Below are positions 56,888 through 64,000 of a stretch of DNA of 64,000 nt, piece by piece. The notes under the pieces were generated by a model. It saw only the letters and a list, made by a program, of their open reading frames with translations, was not told the DNA's origin and searched no databases. The stretch spans positions 238,971-302,970 of the forward strand of contig NZ_WNXX01000002.1 in the NCBI RefSeq assembly GCF_009733795.1. The letters run 5' to 3'. The stretch is from Actinotalea caeni. Its GTDB lineage: Bacteria > Actinomycetota > Actinomycetes > Actinomycetales > Beutenbergiaceae. Within the stretch, counting starts at the first letter, position 1, and the number at the start of each line of letters is the position of its first letter. Both the position numbers and the translations under genes were made by a program.

Positions 56888-58191
56888 CGCGCCACCGCCG
56901 GTGCGCCCTCGCCGGTGACGGTCCGGACGCCGAGCCCGCAGATGTCGAGCACCAGCTCGCAGAACATCGAGTCCGCCCACGAGAACCACTCGCGCGTGAA
57001 GGTCCCGGGGTCGTCGACGTGGAACGACTCGTGCATGCGGAACGTCCCCGCGTGGGTGCGGGCGAGGAGGTCGAGCAGCGCCCGGCGCTCCGCGTCGTCG
57101 CCGCTCGTCAGGCCCTGCACGGCGAGCGCGATCGGCCACACGTGGCCCTGCGGGGTGTGCGGGCTGCCGAGCCCGCTGGCGTGGCTGCCGCTCACGTAGG
57201 TCGGGTTGTCGGGGGAGAGCACGAACGCCCGCGTGCGCAGGTAGGTTGCCTCGTCGACGGCGAGGTCGCACACCAGCGGCAGCGAGAGCAGGCTCGGCAT
57301 GTTCGCGTCGTCCATGAGCACCGCGCCGCCGAGGCCGTCGACCTCGTAGGCGTAGATGCGGCCGTGCGTGGGGTGGTCGACGACGCCCCAGGTCTCGACG
57401 CCCGCGCGCAGCTCGGCGGCGAGGTCGCGGGCACGACCGGCGAGCCCGTCGTCGGCGAGCACGTGCTCGGCCAGCTCGGCGAGCCGGTGCAGCGCGGTGA
57501 CGGCGTGCAGGTTGCCGGGCACGTTGTAGTGCATCTCGCACGCGTCGTCGCTCGGCCGGAAGGCGCTCCAGCTCATCCCGGTGCGGCCGACGGGGGAGCC
57601 GTGCCCGCCGTGGGTGAGGGTGTCCGTCGGTGGGCCGTCGTGGCGCTGGAACCGGTAGGGCGAGCGCTCGGCGTGGTCCTGCTCGACGCGCCAGGTAGTG
57701 ATGACGAGGTCGGCGGCCCGCGCGAGGTCGGCGTCGGCGTGGTCGGTGCGCCCGGTCGCGCGCCACACCTGGTGCGCGAGCTGCAGCGGGAAGCAGAGCG
57801 AGTCGATCTCGTACTTGCGCTCCCACACGGCCGGGTGCATGTCGGTGTCGTCGCCCGCGTGCCCGGCGCCCGTCGGGCCGGCGTTGAAGGCGTTGGCGTA
57901 GGGGTCGAGCAGGATCGAGGAGACCTGTCGGCGCACGAGCGAGACCAGCAGGTCGGCCAGCTGCTCGTCGCGCGCGGCCAGCGGGAGGTAGGGGCGCACC
58001 TGGGCGGCGGAGTCGCGCAGCCACATGGCGGGGATGTCGCCGGTGAGCACGAACACCTCCTCGCCCGCGGGGTGCACGAAGGCCTCGCGCAGCGTGCGCG
58101 TCATCGCGTCGTCGAAGATCCGCGAGATCTCCGGCGAGCCGATGACGTCACGGACCTGGGCGGAGGTCTCCGCCAGAACGGTGTGAGCCAC
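56884..58191 (-). CDS. GH125 exo-alpha-1,6-mannosidase
   Basis: GH125 enzymes remove alpha-1,6-linked mannose from non-reducing ends by a metal-independent inverting reaction. The 435-residue protein has family motifs VLTGDIPAMWLRDSAAQV near residue 50, DPYANAFN near residue 97, KYEIDSLCFPLQLA near residue 125, and YNVPGNLHA, NPTYVSGSHASGLGSPHTP near residue 330. No signal peptide is visible, so it acts in the cytoplasm on imported oligosaccharides. GTG 58191 follows AGAGGAG. It is the first gene of the mannan operon and has the presumed operator just upstream. Confidence 0.9.
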   Translation of the reverse strand: MAHTVLAETSAQVRDVIGSPEISRIFDDAMTRTLREAFVHPAGEEVFVLTGDIPAMWLRDSAAQVRPYLPLAARDEQLADLLVSLVRRQVSSILLDPYANAFNAGPTGAGHAGDDTDMHPAVWERKYEIDSLCFPLQLAHQVWRATGRTDHADADLARAADLVITTWRVEQDHAERSPYRFQRHDGPPTDTLTHGGHGSPVGRTGMSWSAFRPSDDACEMHYNVPGNLHAVTALHRLAELAEHVLADDGLAGRARDLAAELRAGVETWGVVDHPTHGRIYAYEVDGLGGAVLMDDANMPSLLSLPLVCDLAVDEATYLRTRAFVLSPDNPTYVSGSHASGLGSPHTPQGHVWPIALAVQGLTSGDDAERRALLDLLARTHAGTFRMHESFHVDDPGTFTREWFSWADSMFCELVLDICGLGVRTVTGEGAPAVAR

Positions 58192-58201
58192 TGTGCTCCT
58201 C

Positions 58202-58240
58202 TGAACATATTCAACATCAGTGTTGTATGGCCGCAACATT
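58202..58240. promoter_or_regulatory. Putative operator region of the mannan operon
   Basis: An AT-rich patch before GH125 holds overlapping inverted repeats: TGAACATATTCA (58202-58213), CAACA-TCAG-TGTTG (58212-58225) and TGTTG-N8-CAACA (58221-58238). Repeated TGTTG/CAACA arms at short spacing suggest a bound dimer or tetramer. The adjacent GntR/LacI-hybrid regulator is the natural candidate; no similar motif is seen at its own promoter. Confidence 0.5.
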
Positions 58241-58317
58241 AAACGTACTGAGCGGGTCGCGCAACCACTCCCACCGCGCCCGGGCTGCGCGATCCGCGAC
58301 CGGTCGGGACCCCGGAC

Positions 58318-58323
58318 TAGGCT
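58318..58323 (+). promoter_or_regulatory. -10 box before the leaderless 17-codon ORF
   Basis: TAGGCT, exactly six bases before GTG 58330; transcription would start at the GTG. Confidence 0.55.
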
Positions 58324-58329
58324 CGAGCC

Positions 58330-58383
58330 GTGCAGGAGCAAGACGGCGTGACGGGGCGCCCGATCCCCGTGCGGCGACGATGA
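58330..58383 (+). CDS. Short leaderless upstream ORF (17 codons)
   Basis: GTG 58330 follows TAGGCT at leaderless spacing and encodes VQEQDGVTGRPIPVRRR. Its TGA overlaps the ATG of the first DUF202 gene (ATGA, 58380-58383). That ATG has no ribosome binding site, so translation of DUF202 probably depends on termination and restart from this ORF. The peptide is basic at its C-terminus. No independent function is claimed. Confidence 0.55.
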   Translation: MQEQDGVTGRPIPVRRR

Positions 58384-58751
58384 CGACGCGTCGCCCGGAG
58401 TCCGTCTACGGGGTCGGCACCGATCCCGACCCGCGGTTCTCGCTGGCCAACGAGCGGACCGCGCTCGCCTGGCTGCGCACCGGGCTGGCACTGGTCGGCG
58501 GCGGGGTGGCGCTGACGACGCTCGGCACGCTGGCCGACACCGCGGCGCTCCTCGACGCGATCGCCGCGCTCGCGTGCCTCGCGGGCGGCGCGCTCGCCGT
58601 CGGGGCGCTCGTCTCGTGGCGCCGCGCCGAGCGGGCGCTGCGGCTGCGTGAGCCGCTGCCGCCGCCCGCCGCGCTCCCGGTCCTGGTCGTCGGCGTCGCC
58701 GTCATCGGCGTCACGATGGCGGTCTACGCCGTGGTGACGGCGTTCCGCTGA
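58380..58751 (+). CDS. DUF202 (YidH-like) membrane protein
   Basis: The 123-residue protein has the DUF202 signature FSLANERTALAWLRTGLALV near residue 19 and three hydrophobic helices. The family is small inner-membrane proteins of unknown function, related to yeast and fungal Vtc-associated DUF202 proteins. The ATG is part of an ATGA shared with the 17-codon upstream ORF, and its stop overlaps the next ATG (TGATG). The two DUF202 genes form a coupled pair. Confidence 0.88.
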   Translation: MTTRRPESVYGVGTDPDPRFSLANERTALAWLRTGLALVGGGVALTTLGTLADTAALLDAIAALACLAGGALAVGALVSWRRAERALRLREPLPPPAALPVLVVGVAVIGVTMAVYAVVTAFR

Positions 58752-59065
58752 TGCGCGCCGTCGCGGGCCTCGACGCCGACGGCGGTGCGCAGCCCCAGCG
58801 CACCATGCTCGCGTGGAGCCGCACCCTGCTCGCGACGGTGCTCGGCTGCGCCACGGTCGCCTTCGCCGCGCAGCGACAGGGCATGCCGCTGGTGGCGGCG
58901 CTCGCGGGCCTGGCGTCGCTCGGCGTGCTGGTCCTCGTGCTGCGCGACCTGCGGGGCTGGCAGCCCGGCGCAGGCAGCTACCCGCTGATGCGGCGCGTCG
59001 CGGCCGCCGTGGTGCTGCTCGCGGCGCTGGGATCCGTCGTCGCGATCCGCGGGGTGCTCACGTGA
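58751..59065 (+). CDS. DUF202 membrane protein, second copy
   Basis: The 104-residue protein repeats the DUF202 pattern in shortened form (QRTMLAWSRTLLATVLGCAT near residue 16), with three helices. The ATG overlaps the stop of the first DUF202 gene by one base. Divergent tandem DUF202 pairs are common in actinobacteria and may form a heteromer (inference). Ends 10 bases before the hypothetical peptidase-like gene. Confidence 0.85.
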   Translation: MRAVAGLDADGGAQPQRTMLAWSRTLLATVLGCATVAFAAQRQGMPLVAALAGLASLGVLVLVLRDLRGWQPGAGSYPLMRRVAAAVVLLAALGSVVAIRGVLT

Positions 59066-59075
59066 GGAGGGCGGC

Positions 59076-59879
59076 ATGTCGGCACCGCTGTCGCTGAACG
59101 CGCTGGCCAGCAGGCTCTTCACGCCCCGCTGGACGGCGCTCGCGCGCTCCCGGCTCGACGGCGAGGCACGCCGCGGCCTCGGGCATCGGGTCGCAGCGCC
59201 TCGCCTGGGCGTGTTCCCTGCCCGCCCCGGGCCGGTGCGGGTGGGCGGCGTCACCGTGGCGCAGCCCGACGGCGTCACGTGCGCGGCGACCGGGCTGCTG
59301 CTGCTCAACGCGGCCTGCGACCCGCGGCTGGAGGACTGGCTCGCCACCGGCGAGGTGCCGGGCACGCTCCCGCCCGAGATCGCGGGCCTCGCCCCCGACC
59401 AGCTGCACGAGACCGACGCCGCCCGGCGCGTCGCGGCCGCGGCCGCCGCGGTGCACCGTCGTGCCACCCGCGCCACGCTCGGCCCGTTCCCGTGGCCGCG
59501 CGCCTACGGCACCCCGCCCTGGGGCGTGGCGCGCGAGGCCCGGGTGCCGGGCGTCGTCTACCGGCACCGCGCCGTCGACGACCGCGACGAGCGGCTGATG
59601 GACGACGTGCTGGCGATGCTGGTGGCGGCGAGCGCGCGCGGCATCCCGGTGCCGGTGTACTCGGGTGGTGACCTCACCGGCGGCTGGCAGGCCGCGGTGC
59701 CGCGCCACCTCGTGCTCGTGCTGCCCGCGCCGACGCCCGACCTGCTGCGGGTCTACGAGCCGGGCGGCGGGCGGGTCGAGACGATCGCCCCCGACGAGCT
59801 GCGCGCCCGTACCGCTGCGCACCGCGCGCTGGGCGGCTGGACGCACCTCGCCTGGACGCTGGTCCCGCTCGTGCGCTGA
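59076..59879 (+). CDS. Hypothetical protein, possible C39-like cysteine peptidase fold
   Basis: The 267-residue protein is not recognised by family. The order of three motifs resembles papain-like C39-type enzymes: QPDGVTCAATGLLLL near residue 63 (oxyanion Gln, nucleophile Cys), RHLVLVLP near residue 212 (His) and LRVYEPGGGRV near residue 225 (where a D/N/E-P-x-G turn usually supplies the third residue). No signal peptide is seen, which argues for an intracellular role. ATG 59076 follows GGAGGG and is ten bases after the DUF202 pair, so the three may be cotranscribed. Confidence 0.6.
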   Translation: MSAPLSLNALASRLFTPRWTALARSRLDGEARRGLGHRVAAPRLGVFPARPGPVRVGGVTVAQPDGVTCAATGLLLLNAACDPRLEDWLATGEVPGTLPPEIAGLAPDQLHETDAARRVAAAAAAVHRRATRATLGPFPWPRAYGTPPWGVAREARVPGVVYRHRAVDDRDERLMDDVLAMLVAASARGIPVPVYSGGDLTGGWQAAVPRHLVLVLPAPTPDLLRVYEPGGGRVETIAPDELRARTAAHRALGGWTHLAWTLVPLVR

Positions 59880-59927
59880 CGCGACGGTGCGGCTCGCGGG
59901 CCGGGATCGGGGGACTACCCTCGCGGT

Positions 59928-61013
59928 GTGACCCTGACGCCTGACCAGATCCGCGCCCTGCCGAAGGTCGTGCTGCACGACCACCTCGACGGCGGGCTGC
60001 GCCCCGCGACGATCATCGAGCTCGCCGCCGAGATCGGCTACGAGCTGCCCACGACCGACCCCGAGGCGCTCGGGCGCTGGTTCGTCGAGGCGTGCGACTC
60101 CGGCTCGCTCGTGCGGTACCTGTCGACGTTCGCGCACACGTGCGCGGTCATGCAGACCGCCGAGGGGCTGTACCGGGTCGCCAAGGAGGCGGCGATCGAC
60201 CTCGCGGACGACGGCGTCGTCTACGCCGAGCAGCGCTACGCGCCCGAGCAGCACCTCGAGGGCGGGCTGTCGCTGCAGGAGGTCGTGGACGCCGTCGAGG
60301 AGGGCTTCGCCGACGGCATCGCCGAGGCGGCCGAGAACGGGCACCGCATCCGGATCGGCACGCTGCTGTCCGCGATGCGGCAGAACGACCGCAGCGAGGA
60401 GATCGCGCAGCTCGCGATCGACAACCTCGGTCGCGGCGTCGTCGGCTTCGACATCGCCGGCCCCGAGGACGGCTTCCCGCCCACCCTGCACCAGAAGGCG
60501 TTCGACGCGCTGCGCCACGCGCACGTGCCGGTGACCGTGCACGCCGGCGAGGACGCGGGCTTCGACTCGATCGACCAGGCCGTCATCGACTGCCACGCGC
60601 TGCGGATCGGCCACGGCGTCCACATCATCGCCGACGTGACCCACCCCGAGGACCCCGACCTCGCCGAGCTCGGCGTCGTCGCCACCTGGGTGCGCGACCG
60701 GCAGATCCCGCTCGAGGTCTGCCCGACGTCCAACGTGCAGACCGGTACGGCCTCCTCGATCGCCACGCACCAGATCACCGCGCTGCGCGACCTCGACTTC
60801 GCGGTCACGATCAACACCGACAACCGGCTGATGTCCGGCACGTCGATGAGCCGTGAGATGGCGCTGCTGGTCGCCGAGGCGGGCTGGACCGTCGCCGACC
60901 TCGAGCGCGCGACCGTCACCGCGGCGTGGAACGCGTTCTCGCACCACGACGTGATGCAGGAGATCATCGACGAGCAGATCCTGCCCGGGTACGCGCCCTT
61001 CACGCGCCAGTAG
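59928..61013 (+). CDS. add: Adenosine deaminase
   Basis: Add converts adenosine and deoxyadenosine to inosine forms. The 361-residue protein has the zinc ligands LHDHLDGGLRP near residue 16, VTVHAGEDAG near residue 203 with catalytic Glu, GHGV near residue 230, LEVCPTSNVQTG near residue 265, and NTDNRLMSGT near residue 300. The GTG start has TACCCT exactly six bases before it. It belongs functionally to the nucleoside importer operon but is separated from deoA by the mannan locus. Confidence 0.94.
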   Translation: MTLTPDQIRALPKVVLHDHLDGGLRPATIIELAAEIGYELPTTDPEALGRWFVEACDSGSLVRYLSTFAHTCAVMQTAEGLYRVAKEAAIDLADDGVVYAEQRYAPEQHLEGGLSLQEVVDAVEEGFADGIAEAAENGHRIRIGTLLSAMRQNDRSEEIAQLAIDNLGRGVVGFDIAGPEDGFPPTLHQKAFDALRHAHVPVTVHAGEDAGFDSIDQAVIDCHALRIGHGVHIIADVTHPEDPDLAELGVVATWVRDRQIPLEVCPTSNVQTGTASSIATHQITALRDLDFAVTINTDNRLMSGTSMSREMALLVAEAGWTVADLERATVTAAWNAFSHHDVMQEIIDEQILPGYAPFTRQ

Positions 61014-61019
61014 CCGCCC

Positions 61020-61709
61020 GTGCTCGACGCCCTTGTGCTCGGCCTCGTCGGGCTGAACGTCTACGCGGTCCTCCTGGTCGTCGCGCGCGCCGTCGTGTTC
61101 CGCACCCGGCTGTACCGGCCGATGCTGCTCAACGTCGGGCTGTCGCTCGCGCCCGGTGCGCTGATGCTGCTCATGGGGCTGTTCGTGCTGCTCGCACCGC
61201 CGCCGTGGCTCGCGCTGCCGGTGCTCGTGCTGCTCGGGCTGGTGTGGCTGCTGCTGCTGCCGAACGCCGGCTACCTCGTCACCGAGCTCAACATGTCGCA
61301 CCGGCAGCCCGACGACCCGGTGCCGATGTGGTTCGACGTGCTGCTGCTCATCACGCTCGCGACCAGCGGGGTCGTCAACACCGTCGCGTCGCTGTTCGTC
61401 GCGCACATGCTGTTCGGGGTGGTGCGCCACGGCGACCTCGCGGTCTCGATGCTCGAGCCGGACGCCGTCGCCTTCGTGGTGGTGATCCTGCTGCTGGTCG
61501 CCTTCGGGGTCTTCATCGGCCGGCACGTGCGCGTGAACTCGTGGGACGTGCTGCGGCCGTGGCGGCTGGTGCGGACGGTCGTGCGCGGCCTGGCCGACAA
61601 GGTGGGCAGCGCGGTCGCGTTCACCCTCATGTACGCGACGTTCCTCGGGCTCATGTACGTCGTCGTCGCCGGGTCGGTGATCCGCGCCGCGATCGAGCTC
61701 GGGTTCTGA
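61020..61709 (+). CDS. DUF1361 membrane protein
   Basis: The 229-residue protein has six or seven hydrophobic helices and the DUF1361 core LLLPNAGYLVTELNMSHR near residue 78, followed by PVPMWFDVLLL. The function of this family is unknown. GTG 61020 lies six bases after the add stop, so it is probably in the same transcript. No catalytic motif is visible. Confidence 0.8.
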   Translation: MLDALVLGLVGLNVYAVLLVVARAVVFRTRLYRPMLLNVGLSLAPGALMLLMGLFVLLAPPPWLALPVLVLLGLVWLLLLPNAGYLVTELNMSHRQPDDPVPMWFDVLLLITLATSGVVNTVASLFVAHMLFGVVRHGDLAVSMLEPDAVAFVVVILLLVAFGVFIGRHVRVNSWDVLRPWRLVRTVVRGLADKVGSAVAFTLMYATFLGLMYVVVAGSVIRAAIELGF

Positions 61710-61787
61710 GCGCTCCCGTCTCGCCTGCGGCGGCCGCCCGCAGCCGCCACACTGGTGCCGACGACGCAGCCCACCCCAGGGGGTCCC

Positions 61788-62912
61788 ATGGCCAGCACCC
61801 GAGTCGGCATCCTCACCGCCGGGGGTGACTCGCCCGGCCTCAACGCCGCGATCCGCGGCTTCGGCAAGACCGCGATCGGCCACTACGGCATGGAGCTCGT
61901 CGGCTACCGGGACGGCGTCACCGGCCTGGTCCTCGACCGGTTCGAGGAGCTGGACGGCCGCAAGCTGTCGGGGATCCTCACCGTCGGCGGCACCATCCTC
62001 GGCACCTCGCGGGACAAGGTGCACAAGTTCCCGACCGAGGACGGGTCGGCCGACATGGTGTCCCGCGTCGTCGAGAACTACGAGCGGGCCGGGCTCGACG
62101 CGCTCATCATGCTGGGCGGGGGTGGCACCGCGAAGAACGCGATGCGGCTGGTCGACGCCGGCCTCAACGTCATCCACCTGCCGAAGACGATCGACAACGA
62201 CATCGCGATGACCGACACCAGCTTCGGGTTCGCGACCGCGATGGAGATCGCCACCGAGGCGATCGACCGGGTGCACTCGACGGCGCACAGCCACCACCGG
62301 ATCATCCTCACCGAGGTGATGGGGCACCGGGCGGGGTGGCTGACGCTCGGCGCCGGCATCGCCGGTGGCGCCGACGTCATCCTCATCCCGGAGATCCCGT
62401 ACACCGTGGAGCGGGTGGCCGAGACGATCCGCGAGCGCACGCGGCGAGGCTCCTCGTTCTCGGTCGTCGCGGTCGCCGAGGGTGCGCGCGACGTCGCCGA
62501 CACCGCCGACCACGAGGCGGCCCGGCTGCTCGTCAAGAGCGCCCGCACGCCGGAGGCGGAGCGCGCCGCACGCGCTCACCTGCGTCACGTCGAGGACACC
62601 CAGCGCGAGCACACCTTCAGGCTGGCGCGCGAGCTCGAGTCCGCGACCGGGCTGGAGGCCCGCGTGACGATCCTCGGCTACGTGCAGCGCGGCGGCTCGC
62701 CCTCGGCCGCCGACCGGGTGCTCGCGACCCGGCTCGGTGCGGCCGCGGCCGACCTCGTCAAGGCGAAGGAGTTCGGGGTCATGGTCGCCGCGCGTGGCGA
62801 CGGCGCCGAACCGGTGCCGCTGCGGGAGGTCGCCGGGAAGGTCAAGCTCGTGCCGCCCGACCACGACTGGGTGCTCGCCGCACGCAAGGTCGGCACGGGT
62901 CTCGGGGACTGA
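61788..62912 (+). CDS. pfkA: 6-phosphofructokinase, atypical active site
   Basis: The 374-residue protein belongs to the PFK-A superfamily that phosphorylates fructose-6-phosphate. Motifs: [17 protein letters not shown] near residue 8, [13 protein letters not shown] near residue 108, PKTIDNDI near residue 130 with the catalytic Asp, EVMGHRAGW near residue 173, and [17 protein letters not shown] near residue 302. At the E. coli position Asp103 (metal-binding) it has Gly, and at Gly124 it has Lys. Lys there marks the actinobacterial group III and PPi-using enzymes, so the phosphate donor (ATP or PPi) is uncertain. ATG 61788 follows GGGGG. Confidence 0.9.
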   Translation: MASTRVGILTAGGDSPGLNAAIRGFGKTAIGHYGMELVGYRDGVTGLVLDRFEELDGRKLSGILTVGGTILGTSRDKVHKFPTEDGSADMVSRVVENYERAGLDALIMLGGGGTAKNAMRLVDAGLNVIHLPKTIDNDIAMTDTSFGFATAMEIATEAIDRVHSTAHSHHRIILTEVMGHRAGWLTLGAGIAGGADVILIPEIPYTVERVAETIRERTRRGSSFSVVAVAEGARDVADTADHEAARLLVKSARTPEAERAARAHLRHVEDTQREHTFRLARELESATGLEARVTILGYVQRGGSPSAADRVLATRLGAAAADLVKAKEFGVMVAARGDGAEPVPLREVAGKVKLVPPDHDWVLAARKVGTGLGD

Positions 62913-62994
62913 GCCCGCGGGCGGCGAGGGACGCCGTCGGGCCGCGGGGTGCCTACGATGCTCTGCCGGGACAGACCGACCGAGAGGATCCGCC

Positions 62995-63846
62995 GTGCGC
63001 CTCACGCGCGTGCTCGCCGCCGCCAGCCTGCTGCTGGTCGCCACCGCCTGCTCAACCTCCGACGGCGACGCCGGCGGCGGCCCGAGCACCGACGGCGCCG
63101 CCACGTGCGAGCCGGGCGCGCTGCCGACGCTGACCGACGGCACGCTCACCGTCGGCACGAGCGTCCCCTACGAGCCCTGGTACGTGGGAGAGGACCCCAC
63201 GTCGGGCGAGGGCTTCGAGTCCGCCCTGGTCTACGCCGTCGCGGCCGAGCTCGGCTACGAGCACGACGACGTGGCCTGGGAGCAGGTGACGTTCGAGCAG
63301 ATCGTCTCGCCCTCGGAGAAGCCGTTCGACCTCGCCGCCTACCAGACCTCGATCACGCCCGAGCGCGAGCAGGCCGTGGACTTCTCGAGCCCGTACCTCA
63401 CCACGCGTCAGGGCGTCGTGGTGGCGGGCGACGGCGACCTGGCCGACGCCGCCTCGCTCGCGGACCTCGAGGGCGCGCGGATCGGTGTGACGGCGTCGCA
63501 GACCTCGCTGACCGTGGCCGAGGCCGCGTGGGGCGACGCGGTCGAGCTGGTGCCCTACGACGACGCCGGCCTCGCGATGCAGGCGCTGAGCAACGACCAG
63601 GTGCAGGCCGTGGTCATGGACGTCGACCAGGCGGTCGCGGCCACGACGGTCTACTTCCCGGGCACCCAGGTGATCGGCACGCTGCCCGACGGCGGCGTCG
63701 TCGAGCAGCTCGGCTTCGTGCTCGACCTCGACTCGCCGCTGACCGACTGCGTCTCCGCCGCGGTCGACGCGCTGGAGGAGGACGGCACCCTCGCCGAGCT
63801 GCGCACCGAGTGGCTGCGCTCCGACGACATCCCCGAGCTCGGCTGA
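62995..63846 (+). CDS. Family 3 solute-binding lipoprotein (amino-acid type)
   Basis: The 283-residue protein has a lipoprotein signal (VLAAASLLLVATAC, Cys near residue 19) and the family 3 binding fold: LTVGTSVPYEPWYVGE near residue 52, DLAAYQTSITPEREQAVDFS near residue 110 and ALEEDGTLAELRTEW near the end. Such proteins deliver polar amino acids to an ABC importer; the permease and ATPase genes are not seen, and the IS element directly downstream may have separated them. GTG 62995 follows GAGAGGATC. Confidence 0.9.
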   Translation: MRLTRVLAAASLLLVATACSTSDGDAGGGPSTDGAATCEPGALPTLTDGTLTVGTSVPYEPWYVGEDPTSGEGFESALVYAVAAELGYEHDDVAWEQVTFEQIVSPSEKPFDLAAYQTSITPEREQAVDFSSPYLTTRQGVVVAGDGDLADAASLADLEGARIGVTASQTSLTVAEAAWGDAVELVPYDDAGLAMQALSNDQVQAVVMDVDQAVAATTVYFPGTQVIGTLPDGGVVEQLGFVLDLDSPLTDCVSAAVDALEEDGTLAELRTEWLRSDDIPELG

Positions 63847-63871
63847 CGCCGCCGGCGGCGCCCGGCACCTA

Positions 63872-64000
63872 GCTGTACTCGGTCAGCACGTTGGTGACAC
63901 GGATGTAGGGAGAAGGCCTCCATTCTGAGTGGTGTTCAACGTCACTCGAGGGAGGCCTTCTCTTGGTCCACCGTAATGCGCGGCTCGCTCCGGCCGGTCG
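63872..64000 (+). mobile_element. Left end of an IS481-type insertion sequence (truncated by window)
   Basis: After a palindromic CGCCGCCGGCGGCG (63848-63861), TGTACTCGGTCAGCACGTTG begins what looks like an IS end, followed by GTTGGTGACACG (63892-63903). The transposase reading frame starts at 63963. A 12-bp perfect inverted repeat GAGAAGGCCTCC (63910-63921) / GGAGGCCTTCTC (63951-63962), with an inner GAGTG/CACTC pair, lies between. The exact IS boundary and the right end cannot be seen. Confidence 0.65.
63963..64000 (+). CDS. IS481-type transposase, first 13 codons
   Basis: TTG 63963 opens LVHRNARLAPAGR and runs out of the window. The VHRNARLxPxGR start is typical of IS481-family transposases in actinobacteria, whose N-terminal helix-turn-helix follows. 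The start codon comes right after a strong hairpin whose 3' arm contains the only purine-rich site (GGGAGG near 63949), so translation would be low unless the hairpin opens. Confidence 0.6.
   Translation, partial: MVHRNARLAPAG

Noticed and set aside
59058..63158. Very long minus-strand ORF (1366 codons) over add, DUF1361 and pfkA
   Set aside because: It is the mirror of real plus-strand genes in high-GC sequence, and its product is a low-complexity Arg/Gly/Asp/Val-rich chain without motifs.

Overview
The window is a continuous piece of a high-GC actinobacterial chromosome. The best guess is a motile member of the Micrococcales close to Cellulomonas. The evidence is strong G/C bias, many GTG starts, GTGA/ATGA start-stop overlaps, a monomeric NADP-isocitrate dehydrogenase, flagellar hook-associated genes beside fliW, and genes apparently transcribed without a leader (NANNNT exactly six bases before an ATG/GTG start). 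No rRNA, tRNA, CRISPR or prophage was seen. The genus is inferred, not proven.

Layout. 1-1671: end of a flagellar operon (flgK 3' end, flgL, fliW). 1668-5052: a poorly known protein, a small unknown, a DUF6350 membrane protein and a proline-rich membrane protein. 5116-7439: purN and purH, with a ZTP riboswitch before purH. 7442-7696: a 29-bp phased inverted repeat array. 7699-14610: FAD reductase, DUF3017, GH106 rhamnosidase, methyltransferase, HAD hydrolase with an apparent ATC start, and an aquaporin with a long acidic tail. 14777-18255: divergent icd and mdh. 18332-20803: acyl-CoA ligase and a Gly/Pro-rich membrane protein. 20923-24792: one-carbon genes purU, glyA and folD, with a second ZTP riboswitch before glyA. 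24884-26566: a lower-GC secreted multidomain esterase. 26875-27170: a 28-bp phased array. 27184-34627: DinB-like protein, MMPL exporter with TetR, exonuclease III, galactokinase, 2H phosphoesterase, YihY. 34707-36849: a DUF559-type nuclease-like protein followed by a ~1.2-kb gene-free region with a composite repeat. 36850-40324: sdhCAB. 40434-42843: GDP-mannose pyrophosphorylase and an M20 amidohydrolase. 43095-50258: nucleoside ABC importer with cytidine deaminase and thymidine phosphorylase. 50343-58191: regulator plus an alpha-1,6-mannan utilisation operon. 58330-63846: DUF202 pair, a possible C39-like peptidase, adenosine deaminase, DUF1361, 6-phosphofructokinase, amino-acid binding protein. 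63872-64000: left end of an IS481-type insertion sequence.

How the genes fit together. PurN, PurH, PurU, GlyA and FolD all make or consume folate one-carbon units, and two of their transcripts carry ZTP sensors. The nucleoside importer brings in nucleosides that Cdd, DeoA and Add then break down. The mannan operon pairs a lipoprotein GH76, an ABC importer, a cytoplasmic GH76 and a cytoplasmic GH125, with a GntR/LacI-type hybrid regulator next to it.

The most unusual material lies between genes. Three repeat regions, all at gene 3' ends, share a related core. Two of them are organised as direct copies followed by inverted copies at a fixed 28- or 29-bp step. Short leaderless ORFs whose stop codon overlaps the next gene's start (32899, 58330) are a second recurring theme.
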